A DNA stretch of 64,000 nt from Corynebacterium massiliense DSM 45435 (GTDB lineage Bacteria > Actinomycetota > Actinomycetes > Mycobacteriales > Mycobacteriaceae), in contig NZ_CP063189.1 of the NCBI RefSeq assembly GCF_028609805.1, positions 1,178,001-1,242,000 of the forward strand, given 5' to 3'. Under the pieces are notes generated by a model, which was not told where the DNA came from, searched no databases, and saw only the letters and a list, made by a program, of their open reading frames with translations. Positions 57,086 to 64,000 of the stretch are shown piece by piece. The translations under genes and the position numbers were made by a program. Each line of letters begins with the position of its first letter. The first letter of the stretch is position 1.

Positions 57086-58474
57086 CTACTTGGACCCGCG
57101 CACGATTCGGCGCAGGCGCCCGATGTAGTCCGCCACCCGCTTTTCCGCGCCGTGGTCGCTCGGCTCGTAATAGGTGGCATCTGCCAGTTCCTCTGGGAGG
57201 TATTGCTGGGTAACCACACCGCGGGCATCGTCATGCGGGTAGACGTAGCCCACCGCGTTGCCCAGGCGCTTCGCCCCCTCGTAGTGCCCGTCGCGCAGGT
57301 GCGGTGGGACATGGCCGATGTGGCCGCTGCGGACATCGGCAAGCGCGGCGTCGATGCCCCGGATCACCGAATTCGACTTCGGCGCGGTGGCGAGGTGAAT
57401 GGTCGCCTGCGCCAGCGGGATGCGTGCCTCCGGCAGCCCGATGAGTTGAGCCGCCTGGGCGGCCGCGACTGCGGTGGGCAGCGCCGTCGGGTCAGCCATG
57501 CCGACGTCCTCCGAGGCGTGGATGATGAGCCGGCGGGCGATAAAGCGCGGGTCCTCGCCGGCCTCCACCATGCGGGCGAGGTAGTGCAAGGCGGCGTCCA
57601 CATCCGACCCGCGGATTGATTTGATGAAGGCGGAGACCACGTCGTAATGCTGGTCGCCGTCACGGTCGTAGCGCACCACGGCTCGGTTGACGTTCTCCCG
57701 CACGACGGTGAGGTCGAGCTCCCCGCCGTCCGCGACAGCTTCAGCCGCCGCCTCCAGGTAGGTCAGCGCGCGGCGTGCATCGCCGCCGGCCAACAAGACC
57801 AGCTGGTCGAGCGCCTCCCCGGTAACCGTGATGCGATCAGCCAGCCCGCGCTCATCGGATAAGGCGCGCTGCAGAAGGGTCTTTAAGTCGGCGTCCGACA
57901 ACGGCTCCAGGTGCAGCAGCAGCGAGCGGGACAAGAGCGGTGAGACGACCGAAAAGGAGGGGTTTTCCGTGGTCGCGGCGACGAGCAGCACCGTTCGGTT
58001 TTCCACCGCGGCGAGCAGCGCGTCCTGCTGGGTCTTGGAAAATCGGTGGACCTCATCGATAAACAGCACCGTGCGCACCCCGCGCGCCGCGTCCCGGCGG
58101 GCCCGGGTAATGACCTCCCGCACCTGCTTTACACCGGAGTCGAGGGCGGAAAGGCCGACAAAGTTCTGCCCCATCGCCTGGGCGATGAGCGATGCCACGG
58201 TGGTCTTGCCGGTGCCGGGCGGGCCGTACAAGATGACGGACGCCTCCCCCGATCCTTCGATGAGCCGGCGCAGAGGTTTACCGGGCGCGAGCAGCTGCTC
58301 TTGCCCCACCATCTCCTCCAACGAGCGCGGGCGCATGCGCGCCGCCAGCGGTGAGCCCGGGTGGGTGGCGAACACGTCGTGGGCACTGGCCCCCACAGGG
58401 CCCTGCCCGGGGTCGCCGTAGCTTCCCAATTCACCGGCCCCAGATCCGCCGCCAAACAACGAGTCTTGGTCCAC
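57086..58474 (-). CDS. rarA: Replication-associated recombination ATPase RarA (MgsA)
   Basis: AAA+ ATPase related to clamp loaders, acting at stalled replication forks. The 462 residues have [20 protein letters not shown], Walker [19 protein letters not shown] (about 79-96) and Walker [13 protein letters not shown]. The C-terminal region has [18 protein letters not shown] and the tetramerisation part [20 protein letters not shown] 58474 has a strong GAAGGAGGTG upstream. It lies between the kinase-like gene and alaS. Confidence 0.94.
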   Translation of the reverse strand: MDQDSLFGGGSGAGELGSYGDPGQGPVGASAHDVFATHPGSPLAARMRPRSLEEMVGQEQLLAPGKPLRRLIEGSGEASVILYGPPGTGKTTVASLIAQAMGQNFVGLSALDSGVKQVREVITRARRDAARGVRTVLFIDEVHRFSKTQQDALLAAVENRTVLLVAATTENPSFSVVSPLLSRSLLLHLEPLSDADLKTLLQRALSDERGLADRITVTGEALDQLVLLAGGDARRALTYLEAAAEAVADGGELDLTVVRENVNRAVVRYDRDGDQHYDVVSAFIKSIRGSDVDAALHYLARMVEAGEDPRFIARRLIIHASEDVGMADPTALPTAVAAAQAAQLIGLPEARIPLAQATIHLATAPKSNSVIRGIDAALADVRSGHIGHVPPHLRDGHYEGAKRLGNAVGYVYPHDDARGVVTQQYLPEELADATYYEPSDHGAEKRVADYIGRLRRIVRGSK

Positions 58475-58529
58475 GAGCTACACCTCCTTCTTCCGGTCAG
58501 ACACACAGTACGTACAGAACGCACGGGCG

Positions 58530-59864
58530 CTAGTGTGCCAGCCGGCCAGCAATCTCTTCGGCAAAGCGCGCGATAGCCGCCAGCTCCGCACCGTTTGCCC
58601 TGTCCCCACTGCGCCGGGAGAAAGGCACCGCCACGCCGGCGGTGCGTTCACCGGCCGAGTCCTTGGCGCGGGAGGTATCCTCCGCGATCCTTTCGTGCGT
58701 CGCGGTTGCGTAGCGTGCGAGCGCCTCGAAGCTTTCGTAGAGATCTTGGCGCACCAACCGGTCATCGCCGGTAAATTCGCCCTTCCTGCCAGACCGAAGC
58801 AACCCGATGCCAGCGGTTAAGGCATCGGAGACGTCCGTGCCACCGCCGGACACGAGGTGCGCGTCAGCGCCGTCCTCCACCAACGCCGCGAGGGGCTCCA
58901 ACCCACCGACGGCCATGGTGGCCAGGCTCGACAGCGCCCACCCCACTAAGGCGACCGTGATAGCCCGGTAACGATAGTCCCGCTCCGCCAGATTGGGCCA
59001 CACGTCCTGAATCTCCCGCGTCCACGCGGTGAGGAAGGTCTCCACCTCGGCATCGGCCACCGGCTCGGCGAAAACGAACTGTGGGAATCCGCTGATGACG
59101 GACCCGACGTCGAAGGTGACGTTGCGGAAGCCCGCCCACTCGAAGTCCAAGAAGTGGATGCGGTCGGCGGAGATGATGTTGTCCGGCGAAAGGTCGAACG
59201 GGGTAAACGCGCATTCCGCCCCCGACCGGCATGCTTCTTCCGCATCCTTGGCCGCCTGAGCGAACGCCTCGGGCACGTCGAGGCCTGCCGCCGCGACAAT
59301 CCGCAGGCCCAGCGGAATGGAATACGCGAGCGCCTCGTCGCGCAAAGCCTGCGAGTGCGCGTAGTGTCGGTGCGCCTTGACCAGGCGCCGCAGCAGGACA
59401 TCAAAGGCTGCGTCGCGCCCCGCCGTGCCCGCATGCAGGCGCCCCAGCGCGCCACCCAGGCTGCGGAAGACGGCGACGCGCTCCTCCGCGTCGGCGCCGT
59501 GCAGGACATCGACAAGCGTGAGGCTATCGCCCAAGTCCGTGAGAACCACGATGCGCTGCTCGATGTCGTAGGCCAACAGGACCGGGCCGGGCCGCACCTC
59601 CTGCGCGAGCGAGTTGGTGAACTGGTAGGCCACCACTTCCCGCAGCAGGGCCGCATCATCAATGGAGCTGCCGGTCACGGGCGTGTGCTTGACGATGACC
59701 GACCGGTGCGGCAAAAACGGCGAGTTAGCGACCCGCGCACGGAGCACGGTGCTTTGCCCGGAGCCGTCGAGCTCTTCGATCCCGCTTAACTGCTGGGTAC
59801 CGCCGAAGCGGCGGGACAATAGCCCCTCCGCCGCATCGACGATGTCGTCGATCTGGAGATCCAC
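58530..59864 (-). CDS. Aminoglycoside-phosphotransferase-fold protein of unknown substrate
   Basis: Probable small-molecule kinase with the protein-kinase-like APH fold. The 444 residues show VIVKH (Lys59, ATP binding), TPFDLSPDN (Asp224 and Asn229 as the catalytic pair) and HFLDFEWAG (Asp240, metal). HGD of classic APH is altered to PFD, so the catalytic loop is divergent. The C-terminal third, about 130 residues, is not assigned. GTG 59864 lies 6 bases after the aspS stop and has a weak Shine-Dalgarno, so it is probably made from the aspS mRNA. Function unknown. Confidence 0.8.
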   Translation of the reverse strand: MDLQIDDIVDAAEGLLSRRFGGTQQLSGIEELDGSGQSTVLRARVANSPFLPHRSVIVKHTPVTGSSIDDAALLREVVAYQFTNSLAQEVRPGPVLLAYDIEQRIVVLTDLGDSLTLVDVLHGADAEERVAVFRSLGGALGRLHAGTAGRDAAFDVLLRRLVKAHRHYAHSQALRDEALAYSIPLGLRIVAAAGLDVPEAFAQAAKDAEEACRSGAECAFTPFDLSPDNIISADRIHFLDFEWAGFRNVTFDVGSVISGFPQFVFAEPVADAEVETFLTAWTREIQDVWPNLAERDYRYRAITVALVGWALSSLATMAVGGLEPLAALVEDGADAHLVSGGGTDVSDALTAGIGLLRSGRKGEFTGDDRLVRQDLYESFEALARYATATHERIAEDTSRAKDSAGERTAGVAVPFSRRSGDRANGAELAAIARFAEEIAGRLAH

Positions 59865-59870
59865 GTGAAC

Positions 59871-61667
59871 TTAGTTGCTCTCGTCCTCGGCCTTCTTCGG
59901 CTTGGCGTCCACGCCGGTTTCCTTGCGCTGCTCCGGGGTAATGGGCGCCGGCGCGTCGGTGAGCGGGTCGACGCCGCCGCCCGACTTCGGGAACGCGATG
60001 ACGTCGCGGATGGAATCGTAGCCGCCCAGCAGGGAGACAATGCGGTCCCAGCCGAAGGCGATGCCGCCGTGCGGCGGAGCACCAAATGCGAAGGCGTCGA
60101 GCAGGAAGCCGAACTTCTCGCGGGCTTCTTCCTCGGTAATGCCCATGACGTTGAACACGCGCTCCTGCACGTCGCGGTCGTGGATACGGATGGAGCCGCC
60201 GCCGATCTCGTTGCCGTTGCAGACGATGTCGTAGGCGTAGGCGGTCGCCTCGCCCGGGTTCTGGTCGAAGGAGTCGATCCACTCCGGCTTCGGCGAGGTG
60301 AACGCGTGGTGCACCGCGGTCCACGAGGAGTGGCCCAGCGCCACGTCGCCGTCGGCGGTGGCGTCGGCTGCCGGCTCGAACAGTGGGGCGTCGACGACCC
60401 ACGTGAAGGCCCAGTCGCCTTCCTTGATGAGGCCGAGCTTCTCCGCGATGGCCTGGCGGGCAGCGCCCAGCAGCGCGCGGGAGGACTTGGTATCGCCGGC
60501 GGCGAAGAAGATGGCGTCGCCCGGCTTGGCGCCAACGTGTTCGGCGATGCCGTCGCGCTCAGCATCGGTGATGTTCTTGGCCACCGGGCCGCCCAGGGTG
60601 CCGTCCTCGGCGATGGTGATGTACGCCAGCCCCTTGGCGCCGCGCTGCTTCGCCCACTCCTGCCAGGCGTCGAACTGACGGCGCGGCTGGGAGGCACCGC
60701 CCTCCATGACCACGGCGCCGACGTATTCCTGCTGGAAGACGCGGAAGGTCGTGTCCTTGAAGAAGTCAGCGCACTCGGTGATCTTGATGTCGAAGCGCAG
60801 ATCCGGCTTATCCGAGCCGTAGTACTTCATGGCGTCGGCGTAGGTCATGCGCGGGATCGGCGTGGAGATCTCGTAGCCGATGAGCTTCCACAGCTCGACC
60901 AGGATTTCCTCGGCGAGCTGGATGACGTCCTCCTGGTCCACGAAGGACATCTCGACGTCCAGCTGGGTAAATTCCGGCTGGCGGTCAGCTCGGAAGTCCT
61001 CATCGCGGTAGCAGCGCGCAATCTGGTAGTAGCGCTCCATGCCGGCGACCATGAGCAGCTGCTTGAACAGCTGCGGCGACTGCGGCAGGGCGTACCAGGA
61101 GCCCGGCTTTAGGCGTGCCGGTACGAGGAAGTCGCGCGCACCCTCCGGGGTGGAGCGGGTCAGAGTCGGGGTCTCGATTTCGGTGAAATCGTGCTTGTCC
61201 AGCACGGTACGTGCTGCACGATTGGCGTTGGAGCGCAATTTCAGTGCCTTGGACTGGCTCTCGCGGCGCAGATCCAGGTAGCGGTAGCGCAGGCGGGCCT
61301 CCTCGCCCACTTCGCCGGAGGACGACGGATCATCGATCTGGAACGGGAGCGCGGCGGAACGGTTGAGCACCTCGAGCTCGGAGACGTTGACCTCGATCTC
61401 GCCCGACGGCAGGTTCGGGTTTTCCGAGCCCTCCGGGCGGGCTTCGACCACGCCGGTAACCTTCACACAGAACTCGGAGCGCAGGTCGTGGGCACGCTCT
61501 GCCACCTCCGACTCGCGGAAGACGACCTGGCACAGGCCGGAGCGGTCGCGCAGGTCAATAAAGATGACGCCACCGTGGTCGCGGCGGCGCGACACCCAGC
61601 CAGTCAGCGTGACAGTTTCTCCAGCGAGTTCTTTGCGCAGCTCGCCTGCCAAGTGGGTACGCAGCAC
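59871..61667 (-). CDS. aspS: Aspartyl-tRNA synthetase
   Basis: Charges tRNA-Asp; actinobacterial types may also charge tRNA-Asn. The 598 residues start at GTG 61667 ([20 protein letters not shown]). The anticodon-binding OB domain has [20 protein letters not shown]. The class II motifs are [39 protein letters not shown] and [15 protein letters not shown]. The bacterial GAD insert lies between them. GTG 61667 is preceded by AAGTAGGAAC; the frame is open to 61796, but those residues are not AspRS. A -10 box lies at 61735-61740. Confidence 0.97.
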   Translation of the reverse strand: MLRTHLAGELRKELAGETVTLTGWVSRRRDHGGVIFIDLRDRSGLCQVVFRESEVAERAHDLRSEFCVKVTGVVEARPEGSENPNLPSGEIEVNVSELEVLNRSAALPFQIDDPSSSGEVGEEARLRYRYLDLRRESQSKALKLRSNANRAARTVLDKHDFTEIETPTLTRSTPEGARDFLVPARLKPGSWYALPQSPQLFKQLLMVAGMERYYQIARCYRDEDFRADRQPEFTQLDVEMSFVDQEDVIQLAEEILVELWKLIGYEISTPIPRMTYADAMKYYGSDKPDLRFDIKITECADFFKDTTFRVFQQEYVGAVVMEGGASQPRRQFDAWQEWAKQRGAKGLAYITIAEDGTLGGPVAKNITDAERDGIAEHVGAKPGDAIFFAAGDTKSSRALLGAARQAIAEKLGLIKEGDWAFTWVVDAPLFEPAADATADGDVALGHSSWTAVHHAFTSPKPEWIDSFDQNPGEATAYAYDIVCNGNEIGGGSIRIHDRDVQERVFNVMGITEEEAREKFGFLLDAFAFGAPPHGGIAFGWDRIVSLLGGYDSIRDVIAFPKSGGGVDPLTDAPAPITPEQRKETGVDAKPKKAEDESN

Positions 61668-61734
61668 GTTCCTACTTTCCCTTCCCTCTTTCGCTTGCTG
61701 GCGGCATTCAGCGCCGCCACTAATGAACGCCCAT

Positions 61735-61740
61735 AGTGTA
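61735..61740 (-). promoter_or_regulatory. Candidate -10 box of aspS
   Basis: TACACT on the minus strand lies 67 bases before the aspS GTG. It matches TANANT. The gap of about 140 bases to the plus-strand metallopeptidase holds both promoters. Confidence 0.35.
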
Positions 61741-61806
61741 CCGCCCCACCGCCTGCCGAAAAGCCGCCCCCACCCCACTACCCCGCGATATGGCATTATC
61801 TAACCC

Positions 61807-62721
61807 ATGACATTTCGCAGCGGTGGCAGCATTGGCCGTGAGGTATCCGGCGGCAGTGGCGGCGGCATGGGCGGCCCCATTGCGGTTGGCGGCGGCTTTG
61901 GTTCCCTTCTCCTCGTAGGTCTCTACCTTCTTCTCGGCGGTGACCCGGGTGCCCTTGGGGGCGGTGGCGGTGGTCAGCAACCGCAGCAGGAACCGGGCCA
62001 GAACCAGCATTCCGGCCAAGGTTATGGCGATACGGAAAGCGAGTACGCCAACTGCACGTGGGATGATGCGAACGAAAGCGACGGTTGCCGCATTGTCGGC
62101 ACTGCGCAGTCCCTCGACGAAATCTGGAGTGACATCCTCCCGGAGCAAGCGGGGATCGAATACACGAAACCAGGTCTGCGCATCTTCGAGCAGGCCACCC
62201 AAACCGGCTGCGGTGCAGCATCGTCCCAAACCGGCCCCTTCTACTGCCCGCAGGACGAAACCGCTTACTTCGACACCTCGTTCTTCTCCATGCTCAAGCA
62301 GATGGGCGGGTCCGCCGCACCGCTTTCGCAGGAATATGTTGTCGCCCACGAGTTTGGCCACCACATCCAGGACCTCGAGGGCACCCTGGGCATGTCCAAT
62401 TACGACGATCCGGGCCCGGATTCCAACGCGGTGAAGATCGAGTTGCAGGCAGACTGCTACGCAGGTGTGTGGGCCTCCCGCGCCGATAAGGGCGATAACC
62501 CGCGCCTCGAGCCGGTCACCGAGGAGCAGGTTGCGACCGCGATGAAGACGGCTGGTGCGATTGGCGATGACCACATTCAGGAATCTCAGCAGGGTTACGT
62601 CAACCCGGAGAGCTTTACCCACGGCACCTCTGAACAGCGCCAGAAGATGTTTATGGCCGGCTACCAAAACGGCACCATGGGCGCCTGCGACATCTTGGAG
62701 CGCGGCGCGTACAACTCTTAG
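61807..62721 (+). CDS. Neutral zinc metallopeptidase (YpfJ family)
   Basis: Membrane-anchored predicted zinc protease of the YpfJ/KPN_02809-like family. The 304 residues start MTFRSGGSIGREVSGGSGGG with a Gly/Ser-rich cytosolic tail. One helix (IAVGGGFGSLLLVGLYLLLG, about 25-44) follows, then a Gln/Gly-rich linker (QQPQQEPGQNQHSGQGYGD). The catalytic motif is VAHEFGHHIQDL (HExxH, around residue 181), with the third ligand region ELQADCYAGVWAS. The physiological substrate is unknown. It is divergent from aspS and ends in a clear terminator. Confidence 0.88.
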   Translation: MTFRSGGSIGREVSGGSGGGMGGPIAVGGGFGSLLLVGLYLLLGGDPGALGGGGGGQQPQQEPGQNQHSGQGYGDTESEYANCTWDDANESDGCRIVGTAQSLDEIWSDILPEQAGIEYTKPGLRIFEQATQTGCGAASSQTGPFYCPQDETAYFDTSFFSMLKQMGGSAAPLSQEYVVAHEFGHHIQDLEGTLGMSNYDDPGPDSNAVKIELQADCYAGVWASRADKGDNPRLEPVTEEQVATAMKTAGAIGDDHIQESQQGYVNPESFTHGTSEQRQKMFMAGYQNGTMGACDILERGAYNS

Positions 62722-62741
62722 AATTTTCTTCCCTGCCCCGT

Positions 62742-62780
62742 AGCGCCCGCTCTCGCCTCATCGTGCGGGCGCTTTTCTTT
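62742..62780 (+). terminator. Rho-independent terminator after the metallopeptidase
   Basis: AGCGCCCGC (62742-62750) pairs with GCGGGCGCT (62765-62773), followed by TTTTCTTTT. It separates the metallopeptidase gene from the FMN reductase gene, whose Shine-Dalgarno TGGAGG lies immediately after it, so the second gene must have its own promoter or read-through. Confidence 0.88.
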
Positions 62781-62799
62781 TGCGTTTGGAGGATTTACC

Positions 62800-63429
62800 G
62801 TGCCTACCCTCGCAGTGGTTTCCGCGGGTCTGTCCACCCCATCGACGACGCGGGCGCTTGCCGATGCCCTCTCCGATACCGTCTTGACCGAAAGCCAGAC
62901 CCAGGGGCGCGAGCTGTCGGTCGAGACCATTGAGCTGCGGGATCTCGCCGGCGAGCTCGTGGACGCGATGACCGATTGGTCGAGCCCCACCCCGCGGCTC
63001 AACGCCGCGCAGGAGACGATTACCGGGGCCGCCGCCCTGATCGCGGTCACCCCGGTGTTTCAGGGCAGCTACTCCGGTCTGTTCAAGATGTTTTTCGACA
63101 CCTTCGACCAACACGCCCTGGAGGAACTCCCCGTCCTCGTCGCCGCCACCGGTGGTTCGGCGCGCCACGCCGGCATTTTGGATTACTCCCTCCGGCCACT
63201 GTTTAACTATCTCCATGCCGTGGTGGTGCCCACTGGAATTTTTCAGGCAGCGAATGACGTTGAAAGAACGGCAGGGGCACGACACCATAGCGATTCAGAT
63301 AACGCGTGGGACGAAGACAGCTACTTCGATGAGCGCATCGCGCGAGCGGCCCGGCAACTCACCCAACTCATCGTCTCACCGCCACAGGCGGGGCCAGCCG
63401 GAGGCGACGGGGATCTCGGCACTACATAG
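62800..63429 (+). CDS. NADPH-dependent FMN reductase (CE1759 family)
   Basis: Flavodoxin-fold oxidoreductase that delivers reduced FMN. The 209 residues start at GTG 62800 (PTLAVVSAGLSTPSTTRALA) with the phosphate loop SAGLSTPSTT. The flavin region is TPVFQGSYSGLFKMFFDTFD and VAATGGSARHAGILDYSLRP. The C-terminal DEDSYFDERIARAARQL matches the actinobacterial CE1759-type family. GGAGGA lies 8 bases upstream. The partner oxygenase is unknown. Confidence 0.87.
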   Translation: MPTLAVVSAGLSTPSTTRALADALSDTVLTESQTQGRELSVETIELRDLAGELVDAMTDWSSPTPRLNAAQETITGAAALIAVTPVFQGSYSGLFKMFFDTFDQHALEELPVLVAATGGSARHAGILDYSLRPLFNYLHAVVVPTGIFQAANDVERTAGARHHSDSDNAWDEDSYFDERIARAARQLTQLIVSPPQAGPAGGDGDLGTT

Positions 63430-63580
63430 TCCACGCCACCGCGCAGCCGCTCCGCTGGTTCTGTGCGTCTCCCCCACAGCCGAAATGTGACGTAGACTAC
63501 GCGTACGATATCGTTACCGTTCGAAAACTACCTCCGCACTTTCCTCCTCAGAAGCTTCGACAGAAAGGGGTGCTGCGACT

Positions 63581-64000
63581 ATGTCCGTGAGCGTCACCGA
63601 CATCTTCTCTATCGGCATCGGCCCGTCCTCTTCCCACACGGTGGGGCCGATGCGTGCTGCCAAAGCCTTCATTGAATCCTTGAACGAGTATCCCGCGAAG
63701 GTGACCGCGGAGCTGCGCGGTTCGCTATCCGCCACCGGCAAGGGGCATGCGACCGACCGCGCCACCATCCTCGGCCTGGTCGGCTGGGATCCGCTGACCG
63801 TGCCGCTGGACGCTGAGCCCGTTGCGGGCATGGTCCCGTCCGAGGGCCACGCCGCCGGCCCAGCCGGCGAGCTCGATTACGAAATCACCTGGAACAACAC
63901 CCCGGTGCCGGAGCACCCGAACTGCGTCATCTTCAACGCCTACTCCGACAGCGGTGAGACGCTCGCGGAGCACGCGGAATACTTCTCCGTCGGCGGCGGC
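63581..64000 (+). CDS. sdaA: L-serine ammonia-lyase, N-terminal part (cut by window edge)
   Basis: Iron-sulfur L-serine dehydratase that converts serine to pyruvate and ammonia. The 140 visible codons start MSVSVTDIFSIGIGPSSSHT, then VGPMRAAKAFIESLNEYP. They contain GSLSATGKGHATDRATILGL, all typical of the beta-domain of single-chain SdaA. The cysteines of the Fe-S site lie further on, outside the window. ATG 63581 has AGAAAGGGG upstream. The leader of about 80 bases carries -10-like boxes TAGACT (63493-63498) and TACGAT (63504-63509). Confidence 0.93.
   Translation, partial: MSVSVTDIFSIGIGPSSSHTVGPMRAAKAFIESLNEYPAKVTAELRGSLSATGKGHATDRATILGLVGWDPLTVPLDAEPVAGMVPSEGHAAGPAGELDYEITWNNTPVPEHPNCVIFNAYSDSGETLAEHAEYFSVGGG

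Overview
The window is a high-GC actinobacterial chromosome segment and almost certainly comes from a Corynebacterium. The evidence is gene content and order. It carries the SufRBDC operon next to an MptB-type mannosyltransferase, the ctaA/qor/ctaB cluster, the pentose-phosphate operon tkt-tal-zwf-opcA-pgl, and the uvrC-rapZ-yvcK-whiA-gap-pgk-tpiA-secG run. It also carries the rib genes, priA-metK-coaBC-rpoZ-gmk-mihF-pyrF, the aro operon, and mltG-ruvX-alaS-rarA-aspS. This order resembles what I remember of C. glutamicum. The species cannot be named from the sequence alone. I see no transposase, prophage, CRISPR array, tRNA or rRNA; this is core chromosome. No stretch above about 300 bases lacks a gene, and the longest gaps (about 220-265 bases) hold promoters, hairpins or terminators.

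Layout. 1-4149 (minus): sufR-sufB-sufD-sufC for Fe-S cluster assembly, with a palindrome in front of sufR that could be its operator. 4372-9993 (plus): mannosyltransferase, an ABC exporter pair, haem A synthase ctaA and a quinone oxidoreductase, facing ctaB (minus). 11230-17929 (plus): oxidative and non-oxidative pentose-phosphate enzymes, ending in a strong bidirectional terminator. 18034-27618 (minus): secG, tpiA, pgk, gap, whiA, yvcK, rapZ, uvrC and a PH-domain membrane protein. 27630-41797 (minus): riboflavin synthesis genes, an unusual RsmB-Rpe fusion, fmt, priA, metK, coaBC, rpoZ, gmk, mihF and pyrF. 41934-44467 (plus): an SRPBCC-epimerase fusion and two YbjN-like proteins. 44468-61667 (minus): a PPK2-family kinase, nusB, efp, pepQ, the shikimate genes, a prepilin peptidase, mltG, ruvX, alaS, rarA, a kinase-like protein and aspS. 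61807-64000 (plus): a zinc metallopeptidase, an FMN reductase and the start of sdaA.

How the genes work together. The pentose-phosphate genes supply NADPH, ribulose-5-phosphate and erythrose-4-phosphate. These feed riboflavin synthesis (ribD/E/A/H) and the shikimate pathway (aroQ/B/K/C/E), both encoded here. Rpe, which belongs to the same sugar-phosphate network, is fused to the C-terminus of the rRNA methyltransferase RsmB, immediately upstream of ribD. That fusion is the most unusual thing I found. Other points worth a look are a perfect TAGAC-N6-GTCTA (McbR-type) site in front of metK, a RapZ homologue without the P-loop lysine, a PriA without helicase motifs, several probable leaderless promoters, and palindromes or repeats at operon boundaries. 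Many genes use GTG or TTG starts, and several starts were moved on the basis of Shine-Dalgarno or -10 positions.
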